A stretch of 64,000 nucleotides of DNA from Chara braunii (Eukaryota > Streptophyta > Charophyceae > Charales > Characeae), in the NCBI GenBank assembly GCA_003427395.1, contig BFEA01000096.1, forward strand, positions 1,873,929 through 1,937,928. The letters are read 5' to 3'. The notes beneath the pieces are model-generated. The model was not told the origin of the DNA. It worked only from the letters and a program-made list of their open reading frames with translations, and did no database searches. Below, in pieces: positions 22,133 to 34,200 of this stretch (position 1 is its first letter; every line of letters begins with the position of its first letter). A program made the translations under genes and the position numbers.

Positions 22133-25100
22133 ACGCGGAGACCCAGTCCAAGCATGGACTGGACTAGTGGCATCGGGACCACCCTCCCACTGAACTAGTG
22201 CAGAGTAGTAAGAGGCCAACTCGAGACGACGGAGAGACCTGCGGGGCTAGACGGAAAAGTGTGGGAGTCAACTCACGAAAGTGTGTGTGCACGAGAAGTG
22301 TGAACGAATGCGAGAAAGAGGAGTTGCTATGCGGTTGGCATCCTCACCGATGAAGGGACGAGCGAACTATCAAGAAGGGGAGGACGAGCGAGAGAAGAGA
22401 GAGACAGCGTCATAGCTATGTTCAAGAACGGGAGAAGAGAGAGGTTCATAAGTTAACGAGTGTCGACTGATCTCTGGGTGAGAGATAAGCAACTACAGGG
22501 GCGCGGGTATGTGTGATCAGAAGGGAGAGTGAGAGGGAGTATCAGCAGAAGACAATCGGGTCGCCTCCACTGCGAAGGTTGTCTAGTGATCATGATCACA
22601 GCTGCCAGTGGCATACTTGGCTCTTGCTATGTGCTTGGGCGTGGCTTTTATCCTGTCACCACCGTGATTGGGACGAGCATCTTTTGGTGCTGATTCATGA
22701 CCACCAATATGCCCCTCTCAAAACTGAGTATGTGGAAGGAGGGTCTGAGTGAGCGCTTCGGATGACCCATGCTTGATTAGAGTGCGAAGAGGTCACGCAA
22801 GAAGAGACGAGGTTGCACGTGAAAAGGGGAAGATGCAGGCGTGTTCTGCATAGCCTGTGAGGGATTGGCACGGTGCTGCACTAGCCAACTGACGCTAGGA
22901 GAGGTGTCAATAAACAAAAGAAAAAGCGGTGGGAGTCATGCCCTCTAATTTTGGTTGACGACAGCTATTATTGTGCATGGTTTGATTAGTGAGATACAAT
23001 GGGGTGATAGGGATGTGCCGGGAAATGAGAGTTCAGCGGTTGCACACTGAATAGTTGCCTTGAGATTCTGCCCTCCCCGAGAGTAAGAACAAGCATGTTT
23101 TCTTCGTCGGCGTTTTTCGGTATGGATGTTAGACAATTACCCTCTTTTCTTGATTTAGTGTTGTGTGAGCTAGCCTTGTAGCAGCTACTGATTAAGGTGG
23201 TGTAGATGGGGGACTGTGCTAAGTGCGAGTTACAAACGAGCCCTTGCTAGGCTGAGTGAAAAATATCCGTCCGACAAGTATGAGCGAAAAAGCGACGCCC
23301 GTGGCAACAACCATGAGATGATGTGGCTACTTCATACATTTAAGCGCGTGTAAGAGATAAGTGACAACGTAAGAGAAATGTCAGTTTAAACCGAGGATTA
23401 ACGTACATGCTAATTACGAAGATTGTTTTCAACGGATAAGAGTCTACTGAATCGGATGGGTGCAAGGGCCTCGCAAGTGTCTGTCAAAATTTGACAGATT
23501 TTGAGATGTTTATTTTGTCATGAACGGTGCATGTTACCTGATTGTGGGTGTGATTGTCTTTTGTTGGTTCGTCAGAGAGAGAAGAAAACTTTGGAACGGG
23601 TGGAGTCAGCCGCTAGAATGAAATCTAATATTTTTCTAAGTACACCAGGACTTATGGTCGATTCCCTAAGAAGTATTAAATGTAGCGGTTACTGTTTGCT
23701 CCGTTCGCTACCCCTCGCGTATTCACGTCTGGCGGATGATAAGACATCTCCTTTCTCATCCTGGCAAGTCCGAAGTAACCAGAGGTGTGTACCTCACGTG
23801 TGATAAATATAATCAGTAGGCACAATCACGGATAGAAAAGAGAGAATAATTGTTGTTTATTGGAGAGATAATGGGCAAGCAATGGGGGCGAACGAATGAG
23901 CTTGCTACTACGGAGCTTTGAGTCATTTTGTCCTAAGTTTCTCTTCTACTTTGCTCCCTTATCCTAGTAAGTAGGCGTGTCCCAACTGACGAGTTGCTTG
24001 GACTGATGCCGTTCGCAATTTCACAAGCACAAAGCAATAATAGGAAAGGCCTGACCCAAAAAAGCGATAATTTTTGCTACTTGCGATCACATTGAAAAAA
24101 GTCCCTACCTAGTAACGACTTCACTAAAGACACGTCGGTGTTCCTATCTTATTTGGTTGATGGGGAAAAAGAAAGTGATATTGAAGAGAGTCGCCTACCT
24201 TCTTGCTAAGTTTCTATTTGATGGTGATTAAATGGTCATGCACTGGCTTTGTCATGCTAACGGTGGGTGTATACATATATATGTATATATATATATATAT
24301 TCATACGATGCGCAAACAAGAAACGTTGCATAGTGGAACCCCTTTGTTGTGTACGGATACGGGAGGGTTCTTGGTCAAACCCACGCACCATAGGATAACA
24401 GGGGCTGCGTGGGAAACCTGGTGTTGAAAGAGAACGGAGAACGTGTTGGGCGAAGTCCCGCCCCTGACGAGAGCGGAGGTTAGCGTCTGATGGCCCACAT
24501 GTGCCGTGCATAAACATCTGTCGTGTTTAATGCCTCGTTGTGGAAAGTGAGGGCAGAGTTCATGATCGATAACGCGATGTGCTCAGGGTCATTACTTGTG
24601 TTAGCTTGTTAGACCTAGACCAAACAGTACATGTTGTGACATCGCAACTAAAACACGAGCGCTTTCTGCGTTTGTAGCACTGAACAAGAATAAGTTCACC
24701 TTTCGAGGTTATGTTACTTGGGTACTGAATAACCATGCAGTTTGGCCCATTGAGCCAAGTGCGTCCAGGTCGCGTGCCCTGAGTTCTTGCAATAAGTTTG
24801 ATCAGAAAGCGAGCCCTCGCACGGGATAGGTTGCAACGTGGTCCGGCTACTGTACGTCTTGCTGACTATTACCAAGTGTGACGATCACAGATGAACTGCC
24901 CCAGCTTCCCGTTCAGAGGCTGCTGGAGTAGGGTCCGTATTAGAAGAAGGAAAGCCCGGAGATATTATCAACTAAGTTCCTTTCTTTTAATTTATTGACT
25001 CTTATTAATTAACTGGGCAGAATCAAACCATACATGAGACTAATGGGATCTCAAAGACCATGCCGAGTGGCCTAGACTGTTGCAGGCACTACCGACCCTA

Positions 25101-25690
25101 GACAAGAGTAATGTCGGTGAGAGGAGTTGTCTGTACTACCCCGATAATAATAAATCTTGAGGGGCCTCTATAGGGACATAGAGAGTAATGCCCACCAGTA
25201 AATTTTCACCGTATGCTAAGCCAGGGAAAAGTCGCCCTGCGTCCAGAATGGAGTGAGCGCCTAAACGACATTTCGAGTGTCGAGAACTACAGGGGGTGTC
25301 TCGCAGTGCGTACAGAAACTGAACTCAGTCATGCAGTAAAGCTAACGGGTTAACCTGGGATGGAAGTCCTCGGACTTTAGATTACCTCAACATCGTTCCT
25401 AAAGGGCTGCATCTAGGAACGGTTAGCTGGGAAAGAAGTTCAAAGAACACTCTTACGTGCTTCCTAATCCCAAGCTGGAAGGGAAAAGGGAAAGGCTGAG
25501 AAAAGACATGGGAAGCAAGGACACACTGGCTATGACATGTGCCTTATATCAGGCAGAAACGGAAGGATGGGAGGATAAGATACTGGGCAAGATTGAAAAA
25601 CATAAGAAGTCGTTGAGAGAGATTGTTGTGAAAAGGACAGAAAGCCATCATAAGCTCATTGAGTACATTTTCTACATCTGCGAACCAAGT
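22133..25690. other. non-coding body of repeat copy A
   Basis: Aligns with 40250-45110 of copy B apart from the retrozyme insertion there. Includes a (TA)n tract at about 24272-24300 that is the empty site for that insertion. No ORF shared between the copies was recognised here. Confidence 0.5.
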
Positions 25691-25784
25691 GGGAAACTGC
25701 ATAGGTAGGCGCCTCACTAGAGACCCTTAAGCAAGCTAAGGCAACTTTAGGTGAGCACAAGTGTGCCCTGATTTCTTTCAACCA

Positions 25785-26125
25785 GCATTTAATCAACGAT
25801 CAGTCAACAGTCAATCAACATTTAATCAGCAGTCAATCAAGATTTAATCAACAGTCAATCAACATTTAATCAGCATTCAAATCAGGCAATCAGACAAAAT
25901 TCAAATTAGGCATTCAGACAACATTCAAATCAGGCACTCAGACAACATTCAGATCAGGCACTCAGACAGCATTCAAATCTGGCATTGAAACAACATTCAA
26001 ATCAGACACTCAGACAACATTCAAATCAGGCATTCAAACAACATTTAAATCAGGCATTCAAACAACATTCGAATCAGGCATTTAAACAACATTCGAACAA
26101 GGCATTCAAACAACATACGAACTAC
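25785..26125 (+). repeat. minisatellites, units about 22-24 bp
   Basis: AGTCAATCAACATTTAATCA-type units (25785-25870) grade into about a dozen ACATTCAAATCAGGCATTCA-type units. There are no spacers of unique sequence, so this is an ordinary tandem repeat. Confidence 0.85.
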
Positions 26126-26261
26126 ATTCGACACGTTGGTTCTACAAGCCAGACAATCCAATGAGCAGCAGGGTACCGAACCTGTAGCCTTTATATGTGT
26201 TTTCTGCGTTTGGTGATTGTACACCCTTGAATCTGAATGGGATCTGACTAGAATTTTCAGC

Positions 26262-26375
26262 CAGGCTTTCAGCTAGCAATCTCAGCAGCATTCGGTTCTC
26301 AACCGGCAATCTCAGCAGCATTCGGTTCCTAACCAACAATCTCAACAGCGTTTGGTTCCCAGCCGAGCATCCAGT
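26262..26375 (+). repeat. 30-bp minisatellite with small hairpins
   Basis: Three to four copies of CAATCTCAGCAGCATTCGGT followed by a short spacer and AACCGG. The pairs GGTTctcAACC, GGTTcctAACC and GGTTcccAGCC keep a small hairpin in each unit. Confidence 0.7.
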
Positions 26376-26490
26376 CGGATTGAGTAAAACTTTACCCTAC
26401 TAAGTAACTTTCACTTAGCACTCGAATAAAACTCGACCGACGTTCAAATATCAGAAGTACACGCGGTTCTTTGTCTGAACCAAATAGCTT

Positions 26491-27283
26491 TTGGAGAGAA
26501 CGTCGAGCCATCAGGGTCTGACTGGCGAAACAGGCAACCTAAACACGATTATTTCATTGGAGTCAGGTGAGTTGAGGGAATTACTAGAGTTCAACAGTAA
26601 AGTCACCCACCACATGAGTACAGTACAGTCGCTCTCTGTTCCTGAGACCGTTCTCTCCAGCCTCGATCAAGTTGCTTCTAAGGACTCCTTTCGGTACCAG
26701 TATGTCAGTGCAGTTTGCTTCTGACAAGAGGAGTTGTCCATCTTTGTGGTTTACACTGCGTTCGCTGTGGGAACCATTCATGATTTGAAACCCTATGTGA
26801 GGAAGGGAAAGGAGAACCATGAGCACTTTGACTCAGTGTGGACTGTGGCAGCCAAGTATCTTGAGAAAAGAGAGAGAGAGCTTGATAAGGTTGGTACTTA
26901 GCTGATCCGCAGCTTCGGACCAAAGCTCTATTCAGACTACCCAAAGCCTCCAGTTCCCTTTTCTCTCGCGGATGGCTCTAACTAAAGTGACCTAGTGGAT
27001 TTGGCAAAGAGGTACATTTTCCCTGCGACGATCGACTACGAGGCAGTGACCGAACCTTCCGAGTTTCCACATCTCAGACGAGGGGGTCTTCTCTCAGCCA
27101 TCTCTCCTTACTCTTTGGGAGGAATTTTGTGCTATGGTTGACTTCCGTATCATGGGACTTGGATGGAAGTGCTCGGAACTAGCAGGCTTCAGGTGGCTCT
27201 ATATACAGAGGCCACAACCTCAGAGAATACGAAGACATGGCCGAAAGCCCAGACGACAGATGGCAAAATAAGAGATTGAGTGT
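26491..27283 (+). pseudogene. decayed ORF with one unknown repeated module (M1)
   Basis: Frame 1 is protein-like from 26491 to about 27280 but interrupted by TGA 26722, TAG near 26899, TAA near 26983, TGA near 27138 and TGA near 27277, with no clear frameshift. The stretch SLDQVASKDSFRYQY, then VGTIHDLKPYVRKGKE, then AAKYLEKRERELDK matches the pattern of modules in 28069-29820. I recognise no family. It lies upstream of the PBS-like site at 27876, so it may belong to an older, separate insertion. Confidence 0.45.
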
Positions 27284-27871
27284 GAGGATTCAGAGGGATG
27301 AGTGACGACTCTTGATTGGTGCTGGTCGTGCTCCTCTTCCATGTGTACTTTCTGATACTATTATGAGTTCTCATTCTTCCCTCACTTAACTTTGTCTTTG
27401 CTTGAGTCAGTCAGTCTTGCTTCCTGACATTGCTTTGCTTGATGATTACATTCTCTGATGACTTTGTCACAGTTCTCAGAACTAGAAGGATGGCAAAATT
27501 GATGCATGCAGGACACACCATAATTCTGTGATTATCATTTGCATGATTTTCTAATGTTCCGAATCAAAATAAAAGATTCCTAAGACCGGGGATCGGCGAT
27601 TTTTCTCATTGTATGTTCGTCGATATTCGAAGGTCAAGAAGTGGGAGAGCCTGGAGGAGCTGATAAGAAATCCGAGAAAAGTCGGTCCGTGAGAGCCTTT
27701 AGCTCGGAACATCGTAATTGAAGGGTCTCGCTCGAAGTCGGGTGCACACAAAAGGAAGGGATTTGCATTATTAAATTTATTTTATTTATTGCAAGCGACA
27801 TTAAAATCCTGCGTGACAGCCTGTTGGTTTTCTGGTCGCCCGAGGAGGCAGGGTCGGAAAAAAGTGCGACA
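27284..27871. other. non-coding stretch, possible LTR end of element 2
   Basis: No ORF was recognised. CA at 27870-27871, four bases before the PBS-like site, is where the 5' LTR of element 2 would end. I could not find the matching 3' LTR. Confidence 0.35.
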
Positions 27872-27875
27872 AAAA

Positions 27876-27894
27876 TGGAGCCGTTGTCGGGGAC
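27876..27894 (+). promoter_or_regulatory. primer-binding-site-like sequence
   Basis: TGGAGCCGTTGTCGGGGAC resembles the TGGCGCCGTTGCCGGGGA-type site of plant Ty3 elements (Athila/Ogre style) with two differences. A CA lies four bases upstream, as expected at an LTR end. Confidence 0.55.
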
Positions 27895-28068
27895 TTGAAA
27901 ATTTTTTGTGTCCGGAAGGAGCCTGAGTCAGCAATTGCTTTGAGCTTTGATTAGGCCTTGAGAACTGTTGACAAATTCTAAATTTTCCAGACTCATTTTG
28001 TAACTTTTTCTTGAGTCATTACTCTCTTAAGAAAGTTTGGTTGCTAATTAAGTCTTATTTTTCCTTGT

Positions 28069-29820
28069 GTGAGGTACCACACTGAACTAGAGAAGGAGAC
28101 TGATATTACTTACCGGAGAGAATTTGACTTGATCTCGGGTATGCCTTATGAGCCTATGATGTCCTTGGAACAATTAGAAGGGAAAGAAAGAATCAAGAGC
28201 TCGGAGACTTCATCAAGAATGCTAACTTTTGATGCATTGAAAGAGCTCTCGAAAGTGACTACAAAAAGGATATTCCCTTATCAATATGAGCATTGTTGGG
28301 TCTACCGTTCTGGCAATTCGGACATCAGCTAGTGCTAGCTCGCTTCTTGGAAGGAGATGTCTATGATATCAAGAAGGAAGACTGTGACGAAGGTGAGACC
28401 TTTAACTGGCTATGGGGAATTACGATTCAATCTCTTTATGATGAGAAAGCAGACCTAATCAAGCAAAAGAAAAGAGTGGAATAGGGTGTAATGCCAGTAA
28501 CATATGAGACTATTCCGATCCCTCCTATACCTGACAGCTATTGTGATGAGACTAACTGGTTGCCAATTATCGGCATGGTACTAATGCGGGAGAAAAGAAC
28601 TGGTGGTCATAAGAACTAAAGAGGTTTCAGCAGAGGAAATCGAACAGAGAAGGTTGAAATTTGATAGAGGTCCAGGCCTGAGTCAAGAGAACGTCGAATG
28701 TCTCCTGAGGTCGCTGAATGCTCTGAGTAAGAGAGACGTGTTCCCATATGAGGCTGTCAGATATGAGATGGTCGAGAGCGGGTGGGAGCAGGAACGATTA
28801 TATGTACTGACATTTTATTTCACAGACCTGGATGTGTATGATGTAAGAATTTATGTTCCAAAAGAAAGAAGTATTGATGCAGTGTATGGGAGATGCTGGG
28901 GATTTGCTGAAGAAGTCGTGCTGAAAGAGAAAGAGAGACTTGAGAGGAAAAACAACTGCTTCACTAGATCTACTCGATATACTGTCTTTGAGGGATTTTT
29001 AGCTCCTCCCTTACCTAATATCAACCCATCGAGAGATAATGGTTTGCCATGATAAATTTTGCATGGAAAGTGAAGGGAGTCCCAAAAGGATACTCTCGGT
29101 AGCCAAGATAACTATTGTGGGGGGTAAACTTTATGAGCTGGCAGGGTATGATAATCCCTTTGTAATCTTGAGGCATGAGACTTGTGGGAAATAACATATA
29201 ATATTTAATATTCCTTTAGTTAAATTCCTGAACTCTGACAGTTTGGATGTGAGGGTTTACTTCTCTACATGTCTGGAGGAGGAAGTTGACTACTTGGAGT
29301 ATTTAAAAGGGGCGTATGCCAGTCTTGAGCGGACAAAAGAATGGCTAGAAAAACTAAGAAGGAAAGTAACATGGGGAGTGAGAGTAAGAGAATTTGAAAG
29401 GCTCCCCGAGTTCTCAATTGCGGAAGGATTTGAAGACAGAATAGATTGGATGCCTCTATTGTATTCGAAATCCCTGATTATGTCCACACTGAGATCTCTC
29501 TTTCAGATGTTTCCTATGATGATTAACGATGCCCATCTTCATTGAACAGTTAACATTTGGGGTTGTACTGGAAGGAAGAATAATCAAGGTAGAAGAGACT
29601 ATTCGGATCCCTGACAGAAATATTTCTACCTTGGATGAGTTTGAGTTCTTGCAACCTTTTCTTCATCAGATGAGAGATTCTGCCCTGAGAGCTGTCACTG
29701 ATCAGACTGAGATTAACTACCTACTGAAGGTAGTGAAAGTGAGAGCTACTGGAAGAATATCATATCATTCTTCCAGGGAACGAGTCTCTCTTGCTAGGAG
29801 GATTAACACCGGATCATAAG
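28069..29820 (+). pseudogene. multi-module ORF of unknown function upstream of gag
   Basis: Several related modules of roughly 90-100 residues can be aligned by eye. M2 (about 28200-28484) has LKELSKVTTKRIFPYQYE, GDVYDIKKED and WGITIQSLYDEKADL. M3 (28690-28965) has LNALSKRDVFPYEAVRYE, DVYDVRIYVPKER and WGFAEEVVLKEKERLE. M4 (about 29200-29345) has LDVRVYFSTCLEEEVDYLEY and SLERTKEWLEKLRR. M5 (29529-29710) has IIKVEETIRIPDRN and LQPFLHQMRDSALRA. The frame shifts near 28300 and again between modules, with several stops. No family is recognised. Position just before gag suggests an element-encoded accessory protein. Confidence 0.55.
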
Positions 29821-30150
29821 CCATACAATTTGATTATGAGATTATAGACTTGACTCGATATTTTATGATTCGGGGTACTGTAAAAAGGTATAATAGAAGA
29901 TTGAGTAGGGATGATGAAAGGGAGTTGATTGAAGATTACATTGGAAGACTGAGAAGGATTGCTTTGCATTTGATCATTACCTAGTCTATTATTGCATATA
30001 CTCTTTATGTTTAAAATTCTCAAGGGGTAGAGCAAACGAGAGAAGAGAGAAACGAACCTGTATCCCTTGCGAGAAGAGTGAGAGATTGAAAAATAAGAAA
30101 AGAGAGGACAAAAGTGACAGAAAGGGAGAAGAAAGTATCCGAGAAAGTCT
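29821..30150. other. spacer between module ORF and gag
   Basis: A short protein-like run (LTRYFMIRGTVKRYNRR near 29850) may be the tail of the module ORF. Stops follow, then purine-rich sequence leading to the gag region. Nothing else was recognised. Confidence 0.3.
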
Positions 30151-30954
30151 ATGGTCAAGATGGCTGGTCGTTCAAGACCTAGCTCATCCGCAGGGACCAA
30201 TGAAGAGGCCTTGGTTGGGGTTATACGGGAACTGGTCGAGAGAGTTGACACTATAAAAGGAGGGTCAGGCATTGCAAGAGCAAAGAGGCCAGATGAGAGA
30301 ATTTTCTGTTTCAGAGGACCTCAAGAAACGATTTCCTGCACGAATATGAATTATTTGGACTCAGTTATGGTTTGACAAACAAGCAACGACTTAAGCACCT
30401 TCTATCTTACTGTGACACAGACTCGAGGTTGGCTGTTCAGGAGTTGGTGGAAGGGGCCACTACATGGGAAAAGGTTAAAGAGAGAATGAAAAAGGAATTC
30501 GAGAAAAACTCAGTTCCAACTACAACCAAGGATTTACTCGACATTAGAAAAACTAAGTATGACACTTTCAATGTTTTCCTTCAGACGTTCATCCGAACAG
30601 CAAGAAGAATTCTTTATTTGGACGAAGCTTAGAGATGCCATATATTTTTGACAAATTTTACTGACATAGAAAGACAGACAATCCGCAATCAGGCACAACA
30701 CTATCCTCTCAGATGGGATGAAATGGTTGCAATTGTTAGAACTCTACCTACAGTTTCTCATAAGAAATGATCACTGGATCAGATCAGTACATTGGTCAAG
30801 GACTGGGAGACTGAGAATGGTATGAACAGAGGGAACAATCTGAGTGCTGAAAATATTATTCAAAGAGTGATGGCTAACTATATACCTGCAAATCATGTTG
30901 TGGATGACAGAGGAAAGCTGAAAGCTGAAAGTGAAGAGGAGGAGGAGGAGGAGG

Positions 30955-30998
<44 letters not shown>

Positions 30999-31279
30999 GG
31001 CTATGATAAGAAGGGAGATTCTTCTAAATCCAGAAAGAATGGAGGGAATGGAGACCGAGGAAACAGAGAAAGAAGGAAGTATGATGATCGATTTAAGAAG
31101 AGTTTTGTCTGTTATTATTGTGGTGAAGGGGGTCATACTACCACCTATTGCAGGCCTCTTGAGGAGGATGTAAAGAGTGGGGTGGCAAAAAAGGATGCTA
31201 TGGGTCACGTCTGTGATAGTTCATGGAACAAGTTGGATCCCAGACATCCAGGAGGTATGAGACTTCTTGCTCTTTAACA
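30151..31279 (+). pseudogene. Ty3 Gag with CCHC zinc knuckle (element 2), broken
   Basis: Capsid and nucleocapsid precursor. The capsid-like part, frame-shifted near 30340, includes LKHLLSYCDTDSRLAVQEL and TTWEKVKERMKKEF. An acidic run of Glu then Asp encoded by GAG/GAT repeats (about 30936-30997) precedes a basic region and the zinc knuckle CYYCGEGGHTTTYC at 31110-31151. Internal stops at 30630 and near 30768 split it. The gene sits in the normal place ahead of protease, unlike in element 1. Confidence 0.8.
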
Positions 31280-34200
31280 TGATGAAAAAATGAAGAAGAA
31301 GAAGAAGAGAAAGGCTAATGTGAATGTTCATTTTCTTATTGATGAGTTGCCTAATGAGCTTGTGCAAGAAACGAGTGACCCTCTTACTGCAATTGAGTTA
31401 TCTCTGCAATCCTTAACATTGATAAAGGATGCGTCTGATGTACAAGTGAGCCTTCATTAGAGGGGAATTTTACTTCTCAGGACCCTTCTCAATTAGTAGA
31501 ATCTCCTTCTAATGAAATGGTTCGCCTTCTGGTCAATATGATGTCATTTGATGGTGATCTACCTCCAGAACTCGTTATGAAACCCAGTGTCGTGCTTGGT
31601 GAAGTGAGAAACCTTCAAGCACGCTTGACAACCCAAATGATAGAGGAAAAGAAAAGAAGGAAAGCTGAGGAGTCTCTGATTAATATTCTTGATGATCTAG
31701 AGCCATAACTTCCACATAGGAAGAATGAGCAAGGAAAAAAGAGAAAATTTATTCTCAAGAATGATTTGGAAGACGGGACAGTGATTATTGACGTGATTAC
31801 TAAAGTGTTGGAAGAGACACAAGTGACCCTGTCCTTCAAGGAACTTCAAGGAAGCAATGACTCTAGTACCTAAGCTGAGAGAGGAACTAAAGAAGCTGAA
31901 TGAGAAGAAGAAATTGGAAGTAAATTACTTGGGATTAATTTTTCTCAGTCAGATGAACAGATCACTGTCAGATTGTAAGATGAGATTTGTAACCATGGGA
32001 TGTGGGCACCTGACCATTTGTATTAATGAAGTGAAGATTCGAGCCTTAGTAGATTATGTGGCAGAGATGATTCTTCTTTCTCGGAGAACAATGGAGGTTT
32101 GTGACTTATCTATTGATCGACCTGCTCAAAATAGACTGAGCGATATTGTAGGATAACTTTTTGTGGCTGAATTTATTGACAATCTGCCTATAGAAGTTGG
32201 GAATATGTCAGTTGAATTAGTGGGTTTTGTAGTGCCACAACTGGACCACGATTGTATCTTGGGCACTCCATTTTTGCACAGAATGGAGGCAATCCAATTT
32301 TTTAGTCATGAAGGGTCATCCTGGATCAGCCTACAAGATCATGAGGCTGCTCAGGAACAGACCTTTATGGTCTGCACTAAAAATGATTTCAAACATCGAT
32401 TGTCTGTCAATTCAATCAGAAAAGAAAAGTCCACTGAAAGGATTAGGAGACTAAGAGAAGAAGGTAAACAAGAGGTTAAAAAGGACATTTCAGTGAATAT
32501 TAATCAAGTTTTGAAAATAATACAGACCCTTGGTAATATCAAGGATGAAGATGGGCAAATTGAGGCATTTAAGAAGTCTGTAGAAAATACTGAGGGAGGA
32601 AAGATGAAGTTAAAATTTGCATCGACTCATCATTCGATGGAATGATAGGCCAACCAAATACGCCCTGAAAGAAGAAGTTGAGGGTATAAAATATCTTGAC
32701 AAGAAGATTGCATGTAACGTTGTTGAACCTGCTGATGAACCGTATGCTAACCACTGGTTTTACTTTTGGTAACCAGGGGGTGGATTGAGATGGATACAGA
32801 ATCTCCAAAAGCTCAATTTTGTGACGGTACGTGATGCAGGTAATCTTCTTAATGTTGATCTCATCTCTGAATCTTTTGCTGGTCGATGCATTTATTCCTT
32901 AGTTGATTTATATTCTGGCTTTGATCAGTTTCCAATTGATCCCACTAGTCGGCCAATGACAATCATGCACACTCCAAGAGAGCTCATTCAGATGTGTGTG
33001 GTACCTCAGGGTCGGACTAATGGTGTGGCAGTGGTTCAAAGGGATATGATCCAATTGATGCAAGATATTTTTTCTGAGTAACCAGCCCCTATATTGATAA
33101 CAACCCCGTGAAATGGACTCTAGTAAGGGATGAAACTTTGGTCGCATGGAGAGTTGGAAAGTTTTTCTGGGAACACGCTGAAGGAGTAAAGATGGTCCTA
33201 GAGAGACTTCAGAAATATAACCTGACTGCGAGTGGACCAAAGTCCCTTCTCTTTCAGCCAGAAGTAATCATCTTGGGCTTCAGATGTTTCTCCAAGGGTA
33301 GAGGTCCGGACCCCAAAAAGATAGACAAGATCTTGAACTGGCCTCTGTCACTCAAGAGAGTGACAGATGTCAGAAGCTTCTTGGGTGTCTCTTAAGGATT
33401 TTTATTCCTTATTTTACTACCCTTGCAGAGCCTCTGAGGGAGATGGTAAAACAAGGGGCTAATTTAACATGGAATGAGAAAAGACAAGCCGCAACAGAAA
33501 CTCCGCAAGGGAAATTAAAAGATGAGGGTGTAGTGTTGGGAGTGTCTTTTTATGATGATGAGGAAGAGAGGTCTTTTATCATTGAGGCCGATGGAGGACC
33601 AATTGCTCTGGGTGGTGTACTCATTCAGAAAGATGAAAATGAGAAAGAGAGGCCTCTGAGATTTGAGAGCAGGACTCTTAACTCTACAGAAAGAGGTTAT
33701 ACCTAATTCAAAAAAAAGTTGTTGACAATCATCCATTGTCTTAGGTGTTTCAGACACTATGTACAAGGGAGGAGATTCATCTTGAGGATTGATGCATCTG
33801 TTGTGATTGGTGCTATTAAGAAGCACCAGCAAGTACACCCAACAGTCAACATGTGGATTCCCTTCATCTGAACTTTTGATTTTAAGTTGGAAAAGATTCC
33901 TACTTAACAGAACAGAGCAGATGGCCTGAGCAGAATTGAGTTGAGAAAAGATGAAGAAGAAGATGTAAACGGGACGATTGAAGAATCAGCCTATGTTGAT
34001 CATTTTCTGAATGAAAAGGATGATAAAGATTATGAAGTACCACGCTCCTATAAGTAGAGTTTGTGGCCTAAAGAGAAAGACAATTGGAGAGAGATCCCTA
34101 ATGCCTATGTTTATGAGTCGATTTTTGAAAAAGAAGAAGAGGATGAGTCAAATGATTCGTATGCTAGAGTTAACGCTGCAGCTGTGGCTGCTCATGAAAT

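Larger units (their letters stand above)
18953..25757 (+). repeat. large repeat copy A, candidate giant LTR (about 5.3 kb plus insertion)
   Basis: Homologous in direct orientation to 38528-45170 along its whole length. Both copies start TGTCGGAGGGC, and homology fades after GGTGAGC near 25755. An 82-base sample near 18983 shows four differences, all transitions. Removing the nested insertion at 20110-21607 leaves about 5.3 kb, matching copy B without its own insertion. No target-site duplication was found around A. It could be a solo or 3' LTR, or simply a long dispersed repeat. Confidence 0.7.

Noticed and set aside
25785-26125. CRISPR-like array
   Set aside because: Units are contiguous degenerate repeats without unique spacers, and the genome is eukaryotic.
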